This document shows positions 1 through 8,659 of a DNA stretch of 64,000 bases, one piece after another. The notes beneath the pieces are model-generated. The model was not told where the DNA came from and searched no databases. It worked only from the letters and a program-made list of their open reading frames with translations. The position numbers were made by a program, and so were the translations under genes. Source of the stretch: Ophiosphaerella korrae (lineage: Eukaryota; Ascomycota; Dothideomycetes; Pleosporales; Phaeosphaeriaceae); assembly GCA_028456385.1 (NCBI GenBank), contig JALNQF010000187.1, positions 19,416-83,415 on the forward strand. Reading direction: 5' to 3'. The first letter of the stretch is position 1. Each line of letters begins with the position of its first letter.

Positions 1-1
1 C

Positions 2-217
2 AGTGACTCAGATGGCGAGGTGTCTGTAACCCAAGATTTCAAACGCATGGTGGCTAGACAGCCATCAGCTAGTTTTATCCACAAGGCATATTCTACTAGT
101 CCGTGGGGCGATTTGGTTGGCAGCGGAGAGTGGGAAGGCCCAGAAGAAGCTGAAGTGCCGCGTGATTTCGAATATCGAGAAAAGGAAGATGCTGAGAACG
201 AGGGGGTAACAGATTAA
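2..217 (+). CDS. 3' end of an unrecognised protein-coding gene
   Basis: An open frame runs from the left edge of the window to a TAA at 215-217, so the start and most of the gene lie outside. About 71 codons are visible. The C-terminus is acidic and hydrophilic, with a Trp/Gly/Glu-rich stretch (GSGEWEGPEEAE) and an EKEDAENEG tail. I do not recognise a domain. Codons look normal and there are no RIP-type stops, unlike the DNA just downstream. It could be a real last exon or a chance open frame; openness to the edge and balanced codon use favour a real exon only weakly. Confidence 0.4.
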   Translation, partial: SDSDGEVSVTQDFKRMVARQPSASFIHKAYSTSPWGDLVGSGEWEGPEEAEVPRDFEYREKEDAENEGVTD

Positions 218-1413
218 GATTGGAAGGGCCCTAGAAAGGCGAAATTACCATATACTTTTAAGGCGATTCTATGAATAAGATATTGGTATTACAACTTCTT
301 ACAAACTATGAATTATAGGCTAGAAAGAAGCTTATTCTAAGTAGAAAGAACTTCTAGAAAGAACCGCTTTACGGGCTAGTAAAATTGGCACCGAATATTC
401 GACGGTGAGGGCGTACGCATGCGCTTCTTACCAATGCTCTTTTTCAGGCGCGACGCATTGCTCTTTAGGGAAGGCATAAATATATTCTAGTTATTCGCCG
501 CTATCTCGCCTAATACAGTATAGCGCATCTTCTTTCGCGAGCGTAGGCTCTCGTAACTATCGGGCTATAGTCGCTTATATAAGTACGTAAGGGAGAGAGA
601 TAGAGTCGAGTACGGGCGCGAGGTTCAAGTTCGCGAATCTAGGCGGCAACTGAGATGGGATGTATTGAGGGCGGGGAGAAGTAGAGAGGGATAGGATGGT
701 TCGACCTTGAGTCGATATTATAGTAGTTTGGGCTTCGATTGACTCGGCGGGGTGACTATTGATTACCGTGCCTTTGTAGTTAATGCGTTAACGCGCGCGG
801 GAGATACGTAACTACTAACTTTCGCTATATAATAACTAACATTCCTCACTACGTAGCGAGAACCATACTGTAGCGAGAAAATGGATGGGTACCTCGACTT
901 TAAAAGAGAACAAAATTTTCCCACATCGAATTCTACACATGGTGAAGCCTACGTTAGATACTGCTAGCCTTCCTCAACCTTCTGACTGCTGCTACTAGAA
1001 AAATTACCAGCCTTGTCGTCAATGTCGCGCCTAGAACGAGGGTGCCTGATTTCGCGACATACCCCAGTTACCCTACTGTAGCTTCAGCGCTAGGTGTTTA
1101 GAGCTTTAGATAGCCATAGTTCAACGATATTCGAGCCTTGGGGCCTCACAATTATATTAGTCAGTTACTACTAGCCCTGTGCTGGCCACGCGAGGACGAT
1201 TTATGCAAGGTCGCCACAGCGATCGGTGCCCCTCCGCCTAAGCGATCCGCGACCTGAATGCTCACGTAATAATTTCAGTATAATATAAGCCTTAGCGGTG
1301 GACAAGCCAAGACCGTGGCTTAGCAAGTTCCTGACAGTTAGGCTAAGTTATAACTAGTTAGGGTTGGACAAGGACGCTGACGAGGAATCAAGACATAATT
1401 TCGCTATTATAGA
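218..1413. other. Intergenic DNA, mildly degraded
   Basis: No reading frame of convincing length or content on either strand. Short AT-rich, CTAG- and TA-rich patches (about 240-380 and 480-600) resemble the RIP-mutated DNA further right but are interspersed with CpG-containing, more normal sequence. No LTR, RNA gene or terminal repeat was recognised. Confidence 0.5.
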
Positions 1414-1985
1414 CTATCCCGCGCCCGAACGCCTTCCTAGTTTGCGGAACATACGCTTTAGAGACCTCGACCTCGGCGATTCAATCTCTGTTGACTTAGC
1501 TTGTTCTTCATTCGGCTCAGCAGACATAACTTGCAATCCTTGTAGCCGATCTTCAAGCTCCTTGCACCATTTCGAAGAAGGTCCTTGGACAGCTGTATAT
1601 CCAGCAAATGCCCCGACTATACATTTCCCTTGCCGCGTCTATACGACCTGCCCGCGCGTAGAGGTCGTCGAAGGACGAAACGTTGTTCAACGCTGGTAAG
1701 TACGACGGCAGAAGCTGAGGCTCGAGTGCCTCCTCGTAGCCTTGCTGCGTTCTTATACTACCGGAACATGGAGTTTATTGCGTTCGATAGCTCACGGAGA
1801 TTCCATTTGTCAATACAACATGTGTCGACCCAGAAGTACTGTACATGGTCGGGAGCCGCTTGTTCACCGCAGAACAGAATCTTTTCATAACCAGCCTTAC
1901 TTTTACCAGTACCATTCACTAGATCTTCAAAGAGGAACGGACAATAAAAAAGAGTATCGAAGGTAAATATTTGACATATCAGCAA
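1414..1985 (-). pseudogene. Collapsed HET-domain / TPR-repeat gene remnant
   Basis: The minus strand encodes pieces of a heterokaryon-incompatibility (HET) protein. From about 1933 down to 1735 it reads FEDLVNGTG, then KILFCGEQAA, then QYFWVDTCCIDK, then INSMFR, the N-terminal signature of the HET domain that triggers fungal allorecognition cell death. An in-frame TAG sits where a Trp is usual, followed by KNAAR. The frame then shifts directly into a tetratricopeptide segment (about 1740-1600: GYEEALEP, then LYARAGRIDAAREMYSR). One further base shift leads to a basic C-terminal tail ending at 1414-1416 (SRSLKRMFRKLGRR). The rest of the HET domain, any nucleotide-binding domain and most TPR units are missing, so this is a large internal deletion plus frameshifts. 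The 5' end is uncertain; sequence beyond about 1935 does not match the family. Forward-strand open frames here are shadows. Confidence 0.82.
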
Positions 1986-2640
1986 ATAAAGTACATAAAC
2001 CTTGAAGCCACAGCAGTAAGAAGGCTAGTATTTTTGTAGGGTCACGTATGTCAATGGACAAGTGCTTAAAACTACAGAATGATACCTGAAAATAATGAGA
2101 GTAAACTTGCCACCGGATTTCGCCACCACGGACAGGGAGGACGGCCGGCCCGCACCGGCCATGACCTTGCGCTGGAGGCAGTCACTTTTGGTATTAGCGA
2201 AGAGTAAGTACGAAATAAGCCTCTTAGTAGCATGTGGTGTTCAAACTCTCGTTTTATGGGTGTATTACTGAAAGTCCAGTCTTTTGTCGGTTGTTGCTCC
2301 CTGCAACGCTGGCCAAGCCGATCGGATCAACATAGTTATTCCCCAACCTACAATTGCAGTGCAATAATCACCGCCAATGTTCTTCGCAATATTGCGATGC
2401 GTCTGCCTCTGTGCTAGCTCCATCGTTGATCTCGCATGTTTGCAGTGATTACACGTCGAACCTGGGGATGCGCCAGCCGCCTTCCTGCACACGCCGCCAC
2501 GCCACGCCCGCTTCAAACGCGATCCAAATACCACATTACGCTAGAGAACCGTTTACAGAACTGAAAATTTGTCTACCTCAGTACCAACAGTCGACGCGCA
2601 ATAGCGCGAAGCAACGTGCTTCTTGGAAACCTGCACCGCC
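1986..2640. other. Intergenic DNA without a recognisable gene
   Basis: Normal-looking composition with a GC-rich patch at about 2125-2180. Moderate open frames exist on both strands (for example 2265-2534 minus, 2354-2740 plus), but their translations show no family signature and overlap one another. I see no supported gene here. Confidence 0.45.
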
Positions 2641-3855
2641 GACCGATCCCAAGTCCACGACCGAGCTCTGGAGCACAGTCCGCAGTATGAGCACAAGCTC
2701 TTCAATACCGATAAGTACAAAACAAGGGAGGAAGGGCTAGGGCTCCGACCACGAAAAACATCGAAAAGGAAATACCTCCGTCTCCTCCGTCGACTGCTCT
2801 AGAGATTGCATCAATCACCGAGGTCTATTACCACAAAGGGCACGGCGAGATCAAAACCACTAACAAGGCCTCGCAATACCCGGTTTGAAGAGGAAGTGCT
2901 TCGGCGACACGGGATCGAGATCGATCGGTCCAAGCGTCCAACATCGGGTCCATTTAATTACTTCGGCACGAAGCAGGATGACTACACCGCGATAGAGAGA
3001 GCCTTAACCACATTACCATCTGGATGGACACAAGCAATGGGGAGCTCCAAGCGGTTGCCGACGAATACACAGAGATGATGCGGCAGAAACTCTGCGAAGA
3101 CGAGTACGCGACCTTCGCAAAGGAAAACCTTTTTGAAAGGTCCACGGCGCGCTAGCTACGTCACTGAAGACGGCCGGTTCCGTATCCAACGCCTGGTGGA
3201 CCCCTCCCTTGCACCTGATCCTTCCAATCACTGGGTCAAACTGCCGAAGGTGATTGAGGAAGAAGGGGCTGGTTGGAGCTGGGATATTAGGCCGGACTGC
3301 TCATACTGGTTATCGCTTCGAGGCTTCAACGAGGATTGGAGATCGCAGGTCGAGGATATTACGTATGTGAAGAAGATTGTTGCATGTCCTTACTTTACCA
3401 TTGAATTCAAGTGCGACGGCGAGCCTGACGATGCCGCAATCAAGCAGGTCGCAGCTGCTGGATCCATCGCCCTCTACAATAGATTTTGCTTGTATCAAAA
3501 CGCTCTCAAATCGCAAAATCTCAAGGAGTCCATCGCTTGGACCCCTACTCCTGCCGCCGAGATCTGCCACTTCGGACTCACCTTCGTTGGTAGCACTTTC
3601 TCGCTCTGGGTGCTCAAGCCCGTCACTACGGGGGAAGGAGATTGGGCTGGATGTACAATGGAGCGGCTACGCGGTGGAGGTTGCGTGGCGAGTGCCCATA
3701 ATACAAGAGTATTGGTGGAATGGATTAATGAGATCCATCGATGGGGTGTGACGGTGCATGGGCCGGCATGTAAGGATGAGATAAAAGTGTGTCTGCAACG
3801 GGGTGGGGTGAGGAACTCTATTATAGGGAGCAACTGGCGCCAACAAAAATTATGA
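2641..3855 (+). pseudogene. PD-(D/E)XK-nuclease-like fungal protein, frameshifted
   Basis: The intact 3' frame (3133-3855, 240 codons) reads ASYVTEDGRFRIQR, then WDIRPDCSYWLSLRGFN, then CPYFTIEFK, then AAAGSIALYNRFCLYQ, then GLTFVGSTFSLWV, then VEWINEIHRWGVTVHGPAC. The spaced RPD and EFK fit the catalytic pattern of restriction-endonuclease-fold proteins. The layout matches a large lineage-specific fungal family that I believe is catalogued as DUF7924 (from memory). Upstream, family-like sequence continues but changes frame: KLFNTDKYKTREEGLG (about 2695) in frame 1, ALEIASITEVYYHKGHGEI (about 2800) in frame 3, EEEVLRRHGIEID (about 2890) in frame 1, WMDTSNGELQAVADEYTEM (about 3021) in frame 3, and back to frame 1 near 3139. 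At least four small indels break it. Decay is by indels, not RIP stops, so it differs from the kinase-like gene next door. The true start is not identified. Confidence 0.72.
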
Positions 3856-4910
3856 ATTTGACAGAAACCCAGCTGTAGGTCTCATTTTAGTTCCCGTAGT
3901 GGGACCGGCATCATCGGATCTCCAATGTAACGTGCACGGCCGATTACCATCTCGCTGTCGGATATCAGCCACATAAATCATCCAAACAAGGAAAGGGAGG
4001 CGAGCTCCTACGGAGTGGCTTCTCTCATGCAAGGAGAAGCGAGTGGTATCTACGATCCATGTACCTACGGCATCGGCTATTCTACTCTTGAAAGCAGACT
4101 CTGTGACGAGGGAATGTTCTGAGCGACCTGATTATATCTGGATATTAATAATGAAGGGTTCTTTCGTTGTGAATAATGTATGCAGTCACTTGTTTACCCA
4201 TCATGCTGCTGATCCTTGAAGCATGGCTTCCGCTACTACACTCGCATATGTCAAATAGCGGATAAGAAGCTGACAACGACCTCTAGCGCAGAATATATTA
4301 ATGTGAGGATATAGTTCTTTTGGTGGAGAGTTCTTCGCCGTAAGCCAACCACCAAATGCGTCTTGTCTTGTATCTTGAGCTCAGTGTTCAAATTGAGAAA
4401 AGTACTAATGTATAGATTAAAGCAGAGGATATCTTCGAATGTCTTATATGATAAGCGAAAGGTTTCATGGAAGAATTAGTTACAGTAATAAGATTGAGTG
4501 ATCTTCCGATTGAACTTTCGGCGAACAGCTCTCGCGTAAAACCTCTTTGCCACTCTCTAAAATTTGAATTTGGAAAGTCTGAAATATGGCTTCGGGTAGT
4601 ATCTTGCACTTGCCTCGCAATGCGTTCGTGGTAAACAATTGACCTGAAATGAACAGCTTAATCCATGGTCGGATGAGATGCTGCCTCAAACAGAACTGCC
4701 TTGCATGCCAAGCCAACGAGCGGCATGACCAAGTCCCGTGACGTCATGCAGCCCTTGCTTTGCCAAGAACAAAACCAAAACAAACATGATAGAAATGGCA
4801 TTGCGTCGACACGCAACTCTTGTGCATCTACTCATTGCTATACAGGACTCTTTAGTAAAGCGCCTGGTTTACCACATTTACCAAAGGCAATATTAGCGGT
4901 GCTGCTACAG
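3856..4910. other. Intergenic DNA between two pseudogenes
   Basis: About 1 kb with near-normal composition and no convincing coding sequence. An in-frame upstream ATG at 4701 would extend the next gene by 70 codons, but that extension has no family-like content, so I place it in this spacer. No repeats or RNA genes were recognised. Confidence 0.45.
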
Positions 4911-7322
4911 ATGGCTGAACGATCTCCCGATTATAAAGAACTATACTTACGAGAGCAACGCAGACGGGAGATCGCGGAGAACGCACAGAGGGAGGAACAA
5001 TGCAGACGCGAAGAGGAACAACGCAGACGTGAAGAGGAGCAACGCAGACGGGAGATCGCTGAGAACGCACAGAGGGAGGAACAACGCAGACGCGAAGAGG
5101 AACAGCGCAGACGTGAAGAGGAGCAACGCAGACGTGAAGAGGAGCAACGCAGACGCAAAATTGCAGAGGACAGAACCCGCAGAACCACCCTTCCCGAATT
5201 TCTGGACGCGTGTCACAGTCACCTTCATTTAGGCCTATCCATCCAGTCCGATGCGACACAATCCACACGAGGCGATCCCGCAAACGCGAATAACAAGCTA
5301 CGGCCGAACAAACTTGTCGCATAGGGAGATTTCCCTCAACAGCAGGCAGCAGTCTGGGCCAACATTATGAGCTCCGACTTCCCCTCAGAGCGCTATTTCA
5401 CATCATCGCATACCTTAGAGGAGTCCAGTAGAGCTATTCAGGGAAGGATGATAAGTTCAGAGCTAGATCTAAACTATTTTCAGCGTTTCACCGTCGAAGA
5501 CCGTGTATCTTCGATTATCAAATAGTTATACAACAATCTAACACTGCGGCAGAAATTCAAGCTTTAGGGTTCAGTGAAGTTCGAAAACCATGCCAATACG
5601 CTGAGCCCTGAGTTACAACTAGAGGACGGCATGGAGCAAATAACGGTCTCAGGGCCTCGGCGGCGGCGATCGCCCTATCTACATGCTAAGGCCAAAGAGG
5701 AAGAAGCGCGATCAAGCTCAGCAAGCGCTAGAAAGATAAGATCCTCTCGTCCTCGTGCAGACTAGTTCTACGTCTACAATACAGGCACACGGAGTTTAGA
5801 GAGTCGCGTCGCGGCGTTCGTTATCAAATACAAGGCACCGCACAAGCTACCGCTCGGCTACATCTACGCGGGTCTTGCAGATATAGAGCTAGACGATGTA
5901 GTGCGGGCTTCCGACGCTAACACTCCTCGTGACTAATACCGCTAGTTAGTAGCTACAGTTATTACCTAGGCGTTTTCGTACATAATTGAAGGGGGGCTAG
6001 CATACGGTTGCGTATGCACAGGGGAAGCATCTATTTTTCTCTAGGTGCCTAACTACGAGCTAGGGACAGTACAGTATTACCTATCTGTACTAAAAGGCGA
6101 TGTAGGAGTATCTACAGAATAGGTACCTAGGTTAGACCAAGCAAATCGCCTTTATTTAACAGCGGTGGCGTAGATGTTAGCTTTTACTCTCTAGGCGCTA
6201 AAGAGGCCGCAGCCCCGTAATTAGAACTAGCGAGCTAGTGCAGCTGCTTAGTTAAACAGTTAGGAGATCGTGTACAATAAGCTACTAGACACTATTCCCT
6301 TAGATAATACCCTATTGTTAGATTATTAACTGCCCTAACAAGATAACTTTCTTCGTATGTCGCCTATCTAGCTCTAACGAAGAGCGGGCGCAACAGGCTC
6401 CTAAAACTATTAGTAGCTAGCAGATAAGTATAGAACTAGTAATAAGGACTAGGGCCCTAATTAAGATACTCTAAGCTAATAGCGTACTACGCTATAGAGC
6501 TTAACTTATACCTAGCCTCTCTTAGGCGCTATATCGAAGAGCGTCTCCTATTGTAGAGTGTAGAGTAGGTAATACTACACCTAAAAGTACTTGCTTAGGT
6601 TAGTTAATAGGGGTGCGCTTAATACTCTATACCTAAACGTACAAGACTACAAGAAGGGCTACTATTAGATTAATGCTTTAATATTTCTTACTCTTATTTA
6701 CTAGTAGCTATCTAAGGATCTAGATATAGACTATAAGCCTATTAGGCGTCCTAGAGCTTATAGTATTCTATTTCGAGTTAGGCTAAGATTATATAGCTAT
6801 ACAGTAGCTATAAAGGCTACTCCTACCTATTTTATTTAGCGCCTATAATAGGAGGCCTCTATCTATAACTAGCTCTAGCCTATATAAGGTATACATATTC
6901 TAGTTTACTTAGAGAACGTAGACTTAGAGGCGCATTATTTCTATAAAGGAATAATAAAGCTAGTATATATAATATTCCTTAGTTTTAGAGAGAAACTTAT
7001 ATCTAGGCATCTTACTACTTATAATAGTATAGTCGTTGCTTAACAGGTTAATAGCGCAGCTTTAGTAATTTATAAGCTTAGCGTGTTATATAAAGATCTT
7101 AAGCCTCGTAATATACTATAGAATAAGGAGTATTACTAAGTTATAATTATTAACTTTAAACAAGTAGAGATTGTTTAGCTATAAAGTGTGTTAGGTACTA
7201 TCCTTACTAATTAGAAGAAAAAGTAAACGCTTAAAATAAGTATAACTAAGTAAGGCGGAGATAAGACTATATTTGCGCAAGAACAACGACAGGTAGCTAT
7301 TAAACTGTAGGTATTAACTTAA
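4911..7322 (+). pseudogene. Protein-kinase-like fungal gene with RIP nonsense mutations
   Basis: A single frame (starting ATG at 4911, MAERSPDYKELYLREQRRRE) can be followed for about 2.4 kb without a frameshift. Order: charged heptad coiled coil (to about 5160); TTLPEFLDACHSHLHLGLSI; NANNKLRPNKL; a TAG at 5322 at a likely Trp; FQRFTVEDRVSSIIK; TVSGPRRRRSP; KYKAPHKLPLGYIYAGLADI (about 5830); YGCVCTGEA (about 6007); and a C-terminal kinase-like lobe with VLYKDLKPRNIL at 7083-7118, matching the HRDLxPxN catalytic loop, then INFKQVEI where DFE/DFG is expected. This resembles the fungal-specific kinase-like (FunK1-type) family. Stops are all TAG/TAA, at plausible Gln/Trp sites. There are none for 410 bases, then a few per 100 bases after 5.9 kb. 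The HRD histidine/arginine have become Tyr/Lys. The exact 3' end is uncertain. If only RIP has acted, it was a full-length gene recently. Confidence 0.78.
4960..5160 (+). repeat. 21-bp coding minisatellite (EEQRRRE heptads)
   Basis: In-frame tandem units of about 21 bp, each encoding a Glu/Gln/Arg heptad (EEQRRRE), arranged within a larger duplicated block carrying REIAENAQREEQ twice (about 4967 and 5048). It predicts a long charged alpha-helix or coiled coil at the N-terminus of the kinase-like protein and is likely to vary in copy number between strains. A Cys/Val-rich open frame on the opposite strand is its shadow. Confidence 0.85.
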
Positions 7323-7529
7323 TTACTAGTTAAGCACATATTTCTCTATATATTACTAATTATATAGTATTAGGAAATTACGCCTCTTTAATAAAGCTAA
7401 ATATTTACAAGAAATAAGCTCTCGTAGAATTGTTTTAGACTAGACTTTAATAGTTTAATAGTTAGTTCCTTTAGTTTAATAGAATAACGTATACGTTAAT
7501 AAATAGAATTCTAGCTTAGATTGTATTGT
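7323..7529. other. AT-rich spacer between kinase-like gene and G1
   Basis: Heavily TpA-rich and stop-dense in all frames. It may include the last codons or 3' UTR of the kinase-like gene. The last five bases (7525-7529, ATTGT) are the left copy of the target duplication of the adjacent element. Confidence 0.6.
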
Positions 7530-7959
7530 TGTAATAGGCCTCCTGTCGTCAACTATAGGTACTTGTCTTAAAGGGGGTTAGTAGATTACGAAGTAATAGT
7601 AAAAGCTTAGGGGTAATCTATAATAACTATAAATAATAGAAGATATTTTGTAACTATCTTGTATTAGCGTTCTATAGTTAAAGGATTAAATTGCTAATAC
7701 TATCCTAATAATGCGCATTACTAATAACTATATACTTACTATAATCTATAATCTATGTTTACTAAGATTAATAGATTATAGATTAGCTTAATCTATAATC
7801 TACTACTACTAAGAGTCTACGGATTATAGATTACTCTAGGTATCCTAATTATACGTAGTTTCCTAATTAAAGTTATTACCCTACTCGTCCTATACTTTGT
7901 TAGCGCCTAGACTAGAACTAATTAGTTCTATCTCAATTTCTTCTATTACGCCTGTAACA
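7530..7959 (-). repeat. G1 3' LTR (430 bp)
   Basis: Starts TGTAATAGGCCTCC and ends CGCCTGTAACA on the plus strand, same length as its partner at 14129. The centre (about 7740-7840) carries inverted copies of AATCTATAATCTAT / ATAGATTATAGATT able to form a hairpin. It is more RIP-mutated than the 5' LTR at most differing positions. Confidence 0.93.
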
Positions 7960-8055
7960 CTATCTCCTCCTCTAGGTAGACCTTAGTTTGTCTATCTTAG
8001 GGCTAAGGTTATTAATCTAGTTTCTTTATTAATATAGAGTTCTTTATCCTCCCTA

Positions 8056-8659
8056 ATGCTTATTTTATCTACGCGTCGTCGCTATCTTCTTACTAATTGT
8101 GTATTACGCAATAGTATTAAAATATTTCCTTGTTCTTGTTGTGCTTCTCCTAAGTTAAACCCTAAGTCTCTTCCTTGTATTATTTTTACAAACAATAGTA
8201 GGGCTTGTAAAGTATATATTTGCGCGAATATACGTAGTTCTTGTAACGTGTCTAGTGTTTCTCTTTCTAAGTATATATTTATTACGCTTATTCTTGCGTC
8301 TAGGCTTAACGATAATAGGGAAAGCTGTTAACTAGACTTAAGAGAAATTACTATCTTAAATTATAGAGGCTAAAGCTAAGCGCGAGTGTATCTAGGAGCT
8401 TGCGTAGAGTAAGCTAGTAGAAAATCAAGCTTATCTCTCTCGTCTTTGTAAGATAAAGGCCTTAAATAATAAGAAATTAGCTAAGTAGTTAGTAGCTCTA
8501 GAAGCTAAGCTAGATCTAGATAAGGTGTTTAGTGTTGCTGTAGCAGGTCCTACGCTAGACGTCTCTATTGTCTCTCTATCTATTGTTAGTAATGTCAATT
8601 CTCTTAGTTTACTGCTAGGCGTTCTAGAGGGTTTTAATTTTAGAACTCCTTTAATTTCT
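8056..8659 (+). other. Antisense frame in G1: Cys-rich head plus coiled-coil-like tail
   Basis: It runs opposite to gag-pol, between the chromodomain and the 3' LTR. The head is an uninterrupted frame (8056-8331) with IKIFPCSCCASPKLNPKS and NSRACKVYICANIRSSCN, a CxxC-like pattern. After a frame change at about 8315-8324 a tail reads EKLLS, IIEAKAKREC, SKLVENQAYLSRLCKIKAL, LVALEAKLDLDK, LLGVLEGFNFRTPL, interrupted only by TAG/TAA where Gln or Trp would fit. The same head, frame change and tail recur in the other copies, including diverged subfamilies. It resembles fungal hypothetical proteins that combine a small Cys motif with a coiled coil (from memory, not searched). Function unknown; a nucleic-acid-binding accessory protein is one guess. 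Confidence 0.6.

Noticed and set aside
1364..1890. Two forward-strand open frames of about 100 codons
   Set aside because: They overlap each other and lie opposite the HET-TPR pseudogene, whose minus-strand translation has clear family motifs.
2265..2740. Open frames on both strands between the HET and PD-(D/E)XK remnants
   Set aside because: No recognisable motif, mutual overlap, and the last part is overlapped by the frame-1 N-terminus of the next pseudogene.
4701..4910. Upstream ATG at 4701 as start of the kinase-like gene
   Set aside because: The added 70 residues have no family-like content, whereas MAERSPDYKELYL at 4911 matches how the family usually begins.
4852..5322. Minus-strand Cys/Val-rich repetitive open frames (VCVAPLHVC-type)
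   Set aside because: They are the complement of the EEQRRRE coding minisatellite; the plus-strand protein has family-like flanks, the minus-strand one does not.
7740..7840. LTR inverted repeats as tRNA or small-RNA genes
   Set aside because: They form simple palindromic arms of AATCTATAATCTAT without tRNA box A/B or cloverleaf features.
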